Assembly (NCBI GenBank): GCA_016933315.1
Contig: JAFGBE010000065.1
Location: 1-10,616 of the forward strand
Length of the DNA: 10,616 nt
Origin: Candidatus Auribacterota bacterium
GTDB taxonomy: Bacteria; Auribacterota; UBA6266
Direction of reading: 5' to 3'
Of this stretch, positions 6,926-10,616 are shown in pieces. A program made the translations under genes and the position numbers. The first letter of the stretch is position 1; each line of letters begins with the position of its first letter. A model generated the notes under the pieces. The model was given only the letters and a program-made list of their open reading frames with translations, was not told where the DNA came from and made no database searches.

Positions 6926-7585
6926 TCAATTTTTCTTCTTTCTCACTTTCCCGTCTGAAACCCTGTTTCTGCTGTCTCTCTTCTTTTTAACGTCTTCGAA
7001 CCTTTTTCCCATATCTTTTTTCAGAAGAGTGCAGGCTTTAATCAGAGCAGCGCCCGCATTGCCGGAGTTTTTCCTGACGCTCACACTGGCAGACCATATA
7101 ACCGTACCTGTCTTAACGTCAACCAGCCTTATGTTAAACGACAAATCTGTCCCCCAGAAAACGAATTCCTGCCAGGCAAAATACTCCACGACATTTCCCA
7201 GGACAACGGCATCACAGCCTAAAATATTCCCTACTTCCTGGACAGACTTATTTTTTATAACATCCGTCATCTGCAGGTCCTGCTCTTCCAGTATATGCTT
7301 CAACTGGTCTCTTTCTATCACCTCATAACCCGGAAATGAAAGAAGCATAGATGCAACACCGTCCGCCACAAGCTCTCCCGCATTATCAACTCTCCAGGTT
7401 TTTCCGCCCGGGAGTTCGGATTCATACCGTTCAGTATTCCCCTCAAGATTCAAGACGGCCACCTTAATCGTTTCCGGATTATAAGCGGAGGCGGACATGT
7501 TTATCATTACCGAATCCCCTGCGTGTAAATACACCGGAATCAAAAAAGCCGCCAGAAAAAACAGCCAGAAAAAAAATTTTTTCAT
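6926..7585 (-). CDS. Exported CsgG/LpoB-like protein
   Basis: A 219-residue exported protein resembling the core domain of the CsgG/HfaB and LpoB/FlgO group, envelope proteins involved in secretion channels or synthase activation. The N-terminus MKKFFFWLFFLAAFLIPVYL followed by HAG looks like a signal peptide cut after Ala22. There is no lipobox cysteine, unlike CsgG and LpoB, which are lipoproteins. Visible family features are the first strand KVAVLNLEGN (41-50), ADGVASMLLSFPGYEVIERDQL (from 74), EQDLQMTDV (101-109), the GCDAVVLGNVVEY strand (123-135) and LVDVKTGTVIWSASVSV (154-170). The last 20 or so residues are Lys/Arg-rich and probably disordered. The domain is too short to form a CsgG-type channel with confidence, so a binding or accessory role is as likely. 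It is the last gene of the leftward cluster, 23 nt after the DUF748-like gene, with AAAGGA 5 nt before its ATG. Confidence 0.75.
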   Translation of the reverse strand: MKKFFFWLFFLAAFLIPVYLHAGDSVMINMSASAYNPETIKVAVLNLEGNTERYESELPGGKTWRVDNAGELVADGVASMLLSFPGYEVIERDQLKHILEEQDLQMTDVIKNKSVQEVGNILGCDAVVLGNVVEYFAWQEFVFWGTDLSFNIRLVDVKTGTVIWSASVSVRKNSGNAGAALIKACTLLKKDMGKRFEDVKKKRDSRNRVSDGKVRKKKN

Positions 7586-7608
7586 TTTATCCTTTTATCC
7601 TTCCGTTA

Positions 7609-8805
7609 TTATTTATTTCCGCCCGGTATAAGCGATTTTAATGTATCTGTTACCGATTTTTCAACTGCTTTCGTCGTATCAACAGTGGTCTCCGCCGCCG
7701 ATTTCCCGACATTTACGGCCGTCTCGGAAGCTTTTGTGCCCATTTTTGCGGCTTTTTCCGTTACATTCTGCACCATCTTGAGGCTGTTTTTTATAACGGA
7801 AGATATCGATACCGATATTGCATCCATAAACTGGCTTTCAACATTAAACCTGGGGTTATTAATATCACCCGAAACAGTAAATTTGACCTCAAAAGACCCC
7901 TTTTCAGTCTTCAGAAATTCTATAAATGTCTGTGCGGGAAAACCAAAAACAAGAGAGTTTAAATCAGCCGTTTTGGCAACCCCTATATTTTCAAAGACAG
8001 CGGTGTTTTCCGCTTCTATTATGTCATTCCTGCACCTGATGCTGCTCGTGAGGCTCATATAACCTTCGCTCAGCGACAAAGACATTCTTTTCCCGTAATA
8101 AGGTTTCAGCCTTGTCAAATCAAGCCTTTTGATTTTGAGCTCAGCGTCAAAATTGTGTTTGTCGGACCACAACAGGATTCTGCCTTTTGCGCCGCAGGCT
8201 CCTCCATCTTCAGGATTGATTACACACTCGATGCTAAAATCAGAATAATTGCCTTTGTCTTTTTCCCCCGTCCCGATTTCCCTTATATTGAACTTAATGT
8301 CATCAAATACGGTAAGGTGCGGAGGCCGGGATATATGCCCGTCATAAAAATTGATTTTCCCGCCTTTAATACTTATCTCATCAATAAAAAGGCAGGAGGA
8401 GCTGCTTGTTTTCTTACAATCGATATTGCCTACAAGGCTTTTATATTCGCCTGTATTCGCAATATCCTCCCCTGTTTTTAAATCAAGCTCGATACCGTCC
8501 AGTTTTAAAGACCTTATTAATATCTCTTCGCCGAAAAACGAACTAAATGACAAATCCGCAACGATACGGTCCGCTTTAAACAGTATATCCCCGTCGCCTT
8601 TTAAAAGGCTGAAACCAGTCAACTGCACCCGGCCGATAAATAAATTCACATCTGCGCGGTCAAAATCAATGACAAGAGATAACTGTTTCTTCACAAGAGG
8701 AACCGCTATCTTTTTAATTACAGAACTCATATGGCGCTGGGCTATAAACAGGGCAAGCGCAAAAACCAGAAATAACACAGTAAGAACTTTCAGAATCTTT
8801 TTCAT
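7609..8805 (-). CDS. DUF748/AsmA-like membrane-anchored periplasmic protein
   Basis: A 398-residue protein with one N-terminal membrane anchor (about residues 5-22, LKVLTVLFLVFALALFIA) and a periplasmic body of alternating beta strands typical of AsmA-like, bridge-type proteins linked to outer-membrane lipid homeostasis. Examples are VNLFIGRVQLTGFSL (53-67), LIRSLKLDGIELDL (96-109) and EISIKGGKINFYDG (143-156). Near the end, LVFGFPAQTFIEFLKTEKGS (285-304) followed by GDINNPRF (313-320) matches the pattern that closes DUF748 domains. The C-terminus then changes to a low-complexity amphipathic helix with four 11-residue repeats (348-391). It is short for the family, perhaps a single-domain form. 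The start overlaps the rlmN stop by 4 nt (ATGA) and has only a weak GGGTG upstream, suggesting translational coupling. Family membership is by pattern recognition; function is inferred. Confidence 0.75.
   Translation of the reverse strand: MKKILKVLTVLFLVFALALFIAQRHMSSVIKKIAVPLVKKQLSLVIDFDRADVNLFIGRVQLTGFSLLKGDGDILFKADRIVADLSFSSFFGEEILIRSLKLDGIELDLKTGEDIANTGEYKSLVGNIDCKKTSSSSCLFIDEISIKGGKINFYDGHISRPPHLTVFDDIKFNIREIGTGEKDKGNYSDFSIECVINPEDGGACGAKGRILLWSDKHNFDAELKIKRLDLTRLKPYYGKRMSLSLSEGYMSLTSSIRCRNDIIEAENTAVFENIGVAKTADLNSLVFGFPAQTFIEFLKTEKGSFEVKFTVSGDINNPRFNVESQFMDAISVSISSVIKNSLKMVQNVTEKAAKMGTKASETAVNVGKSAAETTVDTTKAVEKSVTDTLKSLIPGGNK
7633..7764 (-). repeat. Four 11-residue LEA-like repeats in the DUF748-like protein
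   Basis: Residues 348-391 can be written as four ungapped 11-mers: VTEKAAKMGTK, ASETAVNVGKS, AAETTVDTTKA and VEKSVTDTLKS. Ala/Val fall at recurring hydrophobic positions, with Glu/Asp around the third and seventh and Lys near the tenth. This is the pattern of LEA group 3 and apolipoprotein-like amphipathic helices that lie on lipid surfaces. The repeat is in the protein pattern; the DNA itself is not an obvious tandem repeat. Confidence 0.65.
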
Positions 8806-9860
8806 TCAACACCCTGCCGCGCTTTATCGTTTTTTCTCAGAAATCTTAGCTGTCCGCATGCCGCATTGATATCCGAACCTTTCGACCACCTGACGGTAAC
8901 TTTCAAGCCCGCATCCGATAATCTATCGCAAAACGAACTTACCGCCTCCTTATCCGGAGGCATAAATTCTGAACACATTGCCGCATTATACGGGATAATA
9001 TTCACCTTGCTTTTAAAACCCCTGTTCAGTTTTATAAGGCTTTCCGCGTCTTTTCCTGAATCATTTACGCCCTTAAGCAGCACATATTCAAAAGTTACTT
9101 CTCTTTTTGTCCTGTTATAAAAATATTCGCATGCCTTTAACAACTCTTTCAATGGATATATCTTGTTGACCGGCATAAGCCTGTTTCTTGTTTCATCTGT
9201 CGCGGCATGCAGCGAAACCGACAATTCATACTGTTTCCCTAAATCGGCAAAGTCAATTATCCTCGGGGCCACGCCGCATGTTGAAACCGTTATCTTTCTC
9301 TGCCCTATATTAAAACCTTTTTCGGAACTTATGATTCCAAGGCTTTTTACCACATTTTCGAAATTATCCAGCGGTTCTCCTACCCCCATATATACAATAT
9401 TATTAAGCCTGCCTCCGGGAAACCTCTGTTTAGCGATAAGAACCTGAGAAATTATTTCCCCGACATCCAGGTTTCTTGAAAACCCGGACCTTGCGCTTGC
9501 GCAAAAGGAACAACCATACCTGCACCCGGCCTGAGTCGAAAGACACAGCGTGTTCCTGCCCGGATGCCTGATCAGAACAATTTCTACGGCTTCCCCGTCT
9601 TTCAGTATGCAAAGTAGCTTGATACTGCCATCCGCTGATATTTTTTCATCCGAAGCCCGGACAAGACATATGTCAAACCTGTTTTCTATCAGATTTCTCA
9701 TGCCCAGCGAAAGGTCTGTCATCTTCTCGGCATCAGTAACGGCTTTCTCATAAACCCACTTGCAGAACTGTTTCCCTTTATAGGAAGCCTCACCCATATC
9801 TTCCAATATGCGCTGGATTTCCTCAGGCGTAAAATTTAAAATCTTAATTTTGCCATCCAT
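8802..9860 (-). CDS. rlmN: Dual-specificity 23S rRNA/tRNA (adenine-C2) methyltransferase RlmN
   Basis: A radical-SAM enzyme that methylates C2 of A2503 in 23S rRNA, and A37 of some tRNAs in E. coli, through a cysteine-bound methyl intermediate. Numbered from the ATG at 9860 (352 residues): CLSTQAGCRYGCSFC (106-120) contains the CxxxCxxC cluster (Cys113, 117, 120) and the preceding Cys106. The SAM-binding YMGVGEPLDN lies at 157-166, then VSTCGVAP (192-199), SLHAATDETRNRLMP (216-230), and the methyl-carrier cysteine in DINAACGQLR (330-339, Cys335). No A2058-modifying or Cfr-specific departure is visible, and the AACGQL ending is the RlmN form. A TTG 12 nt upstream could also start the protein, but it overlaps the phosphatase gene; the ATG one base after that gene's stop fits coupling better. 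AAAGA lies just upstream. Confidence 0.94.
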   Translation of the reverse strand: MDGKIKILNFTPEEIQRILEDMGEASYKGKQFCKWVYEKAVTDAEKMTDLSLGMRNLIENRFDICLVRASDEKISADGSIKLLCILKDGEAVEIVLIRHPGRNTLCLSTQAGCRYGCSFCASARSGFSRNLDVGEIISQVLIAKQRFPGGRLNNIVYMGVGEPLDNFENVVKSLGIISSEKGFNIGQRKITVSTCGVAPRIIDFADLGKQYELSVSLHAATDETRNRLMPVNKIYPLKELLKACEYFYNRTKREVTFEYVLLKGVNDSGKDAESLIKLNRGFKSKVNIIPYNAAMCSEFMPPDKEAVSSFCDRLSDAGLKVTVRWSKGSDINAACGQLRFLRKNDKARQGVE

Positions 9861-9861
9861 C

Positions 9862-10506
9862 TTATCTTTCAAGAAAATGATGTATGTGGGAAACAGAATT
9901 AATGGACATCACTATAACGCGCGTGGCTGAAACACGGACATGTGTTATTGAACCGTTGTCAATAACAAGGCGCAGTATCAGGGTGTCGAAATCAGCCTTA
10001 AGCCACCATGCAAGCAAAGCTGTTATAACTCCCCCGTGCGTAACGATGACAGTATTGCCGTCGTGCAGTTTTGGAAGAAGCCTATCCCATGCCTTCTTCA
10101 CTCTTGCCTGAAAATCTTTTATGGTTTCCGCCCCGGGAATAATAATACGCGAAGGCTTTAAAAGCCATTTCTTAAAACCATCGTCAAAATGAAAATCAAC
10201 TTCTTCGGGCGTCATTCCTTCCCAGTCACCCAAAGCAATTTCTCTTATTCCCTTTTCATATAAAATTCTTTTATGCAGCACTTCGGAAAAGCATTTTGCC
10301 GTTTCCCTGGCCCTTTTCAAATCACTGGAAAAAATCTTAAAATCCGTCCGGCGAAGATGCGAGAAATATCCGGCTGCGGCACCGGCCTGTCTTCTTCCAA
10401 GTTTTGTGAGCGGAGGATTTTTCTGCCCCTGTATTTTTCTTGAAAAATTCCAGGGTGTTTCTCCATGTCTTATCAGGTAAACATCTTTTCCGTTTTTTTC
10501 AAACAT
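9862..10506 (-). CDS. Histidine phosphatase superfamily protein (phosphoglycerate mutase/CobC-like)
   Basis: A 214-residue cytoplasmic enzyme of the branch-1 histidine phosphatase fold. The catalytic pocket is complete: LIRHGETPWN (11-20) with phospho-accepting His14, SSDLKRARETA (60-70) with the second pocket Arg, Glu89 in the REIALGDWEGM stretch (88-98) as the likely acid, and VTHGGV (155-160) with His157. The length and the GDWEG motif resemble CobC (alpha-ribazole phosphatase), GpmB-like and PhoE-type phosphatases rather than the roughly 250-residue glycolytic GpmA. No cobalamin genes are nearby, so the substrate is open. Its stop is 1 nt before the rlmN ATG, and it appears to be the first gene of the leftward cluster. 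CGGA sits 5 nt before the ATG, and a hairpin precedes it. The C-terminal 20 or so residues (from about 195) extend past the last motif. Confidence 0.9.
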   Translation of the reverse strand: MFEKNGKDVYLIRHGETPWNFSRKIQGQKNPPLTKLGRRQAGAAAGYFSHLRRTDFKIFSSDLKRARETAKCFSEVLHKRILYEKGIREIALGDWEGMTPEEVDFHFDDGFKKWLLKPSRIIIPGAETIKDFQARVKKAWDRLLPKLHDGNTVIVTHGGVITALLAWWLKADFDTLILRLVIDNGSITHVRVSATRVIVMSINSVSHIHHFLER

Positions 10507-10517
10507 GTAAATCCGTC

Positions 10518-10538
10518 GGATTGCCGGAGAGGCAACCC
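10518..10538 (-). promoter_or_regulatory. Hairpin in the 5' leader of the phosphatase gene
   Basis: On the minus strand GGGTTGCC and GGCAATCC form an 8-bp stem with one G-T pair around a TCTCC loop. It ends 11 nt before the ATG and just ahead of the weak Shine-Dalgarno. No T-run follows, so it is not an intrinsic terminator. It could affect ribosome access or transcript stability, or on the plus strand serve as a protein-binding site. The fold is seen; the role is unknown. Confidence 0.4.
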
Positions 10539-10541
10539 CTT

Positions 10542-10570
10542 CTGACAGTATTAACTATTCTCTGTATAAT
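10542..10570 (+). promoter_or_regulatory. Near-consensus sigma-70 promoter facing out of the window
   Basis: On the plus strand CTGACA (10542-10547, 5/6) is followed after exactly 17 nt by a perfect TATAAT (10565-10570). Initiation near 10577 would produce a rightward transcript leaving the window. Its first bases are AT-rich and then contain a small inverted repeat (CCCTT/AAGGG, 10595-10599 with 10107-10111 read as 10607-10611). No coding start is visible before the edge. This promoter and the phosphatase gene are divergent, so the 110-nt gap is probably a shared regulatory region. Confidence 0.6.
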
Positions 10571-10616
10571 ATTATTTATTATTTCGTCCGGGACCCCTTC
10601 ATAATAAAGGGACTTA

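Noticed and set aside
9861..9872. TTG start for rlmN four codons upstream of the ATG.
   Set aside because: Possible, but the ATG one base after the previous stop has AAAGA upstream and fits translational coupling better.
1..10616. Sigma-54 (-24/-12) promoters, sought because rpoN is present.
   Set aside because: No TGGCAC-N5-TTGC-like site was found by eye in the intergenic gaps. A weight-matrix scan could still reveal weaker ones.

Overview
The window comes from a Gram-negative bacterium of moderate GC content. That rests on an AsmA/DUF748-type inner-membrane-to-periplasm protein, an exported CsgG/LpoB-like protein and a full sigma-54 gene. Nothing in the sequence fixes the phylum. The mix would suit a Desulfobacterota- or Omnitrophota-like lineage, but that is a low-confidence guess. 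I see no mobile elements, CRISPR arrays, tRNAs or rRNAs; this is chromosomal core sequence with dense, short-spaced operons.

Left part (1-3540, all leftward): a branched-chain amino acid operon. A promoter with a consensus TTGACA box drives a 29-residue leader peptide containing ten branched-chain residues in a row, then an intrinsic terminator with a competing antiterminator. After these come ilvD (dihydroxy-acid dehydratase) and ilvB (acetolactate synthase large subunit, cut by the window edge). The leader and stems form a textbook ribosome-mediated attenuator. The leader ORF lies below the usual ORF size cut-off and is the most informative small element here.

Middle (3551-6923): a CaCA-family Na+/Ca2+ antiporter and a YycJ/WalJ-like metallo-beta-lactamase-fold hydrolase form a leftward pair. 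Divergent from them is rpoN (sigma-54), with its own predicted sigma-70 promoter. rpoN is not next to its common partners (lptB, hpf, ptsN).

Right part (6926-10506, leftward): a four-gene cluster with junctions of 1 nt, a 4-nt overlap and 23 nt. In transcription order it encodes a histidine-phosphatase-fold enzyme, RlmN (23S rRNA A2503 methyltransferase), a DUF748/AsmA-like protein with an LEA-like amphipathic tail, and an exported CsgG/LpoB-like protein. The last gene converges on rpoN with only 2 nt between the stop codons. The final 110 bases hold no gene but carry a near-consensus promoter pointing rightward out of the window and a hairpin in the 5' leader of the phosphatase gene.
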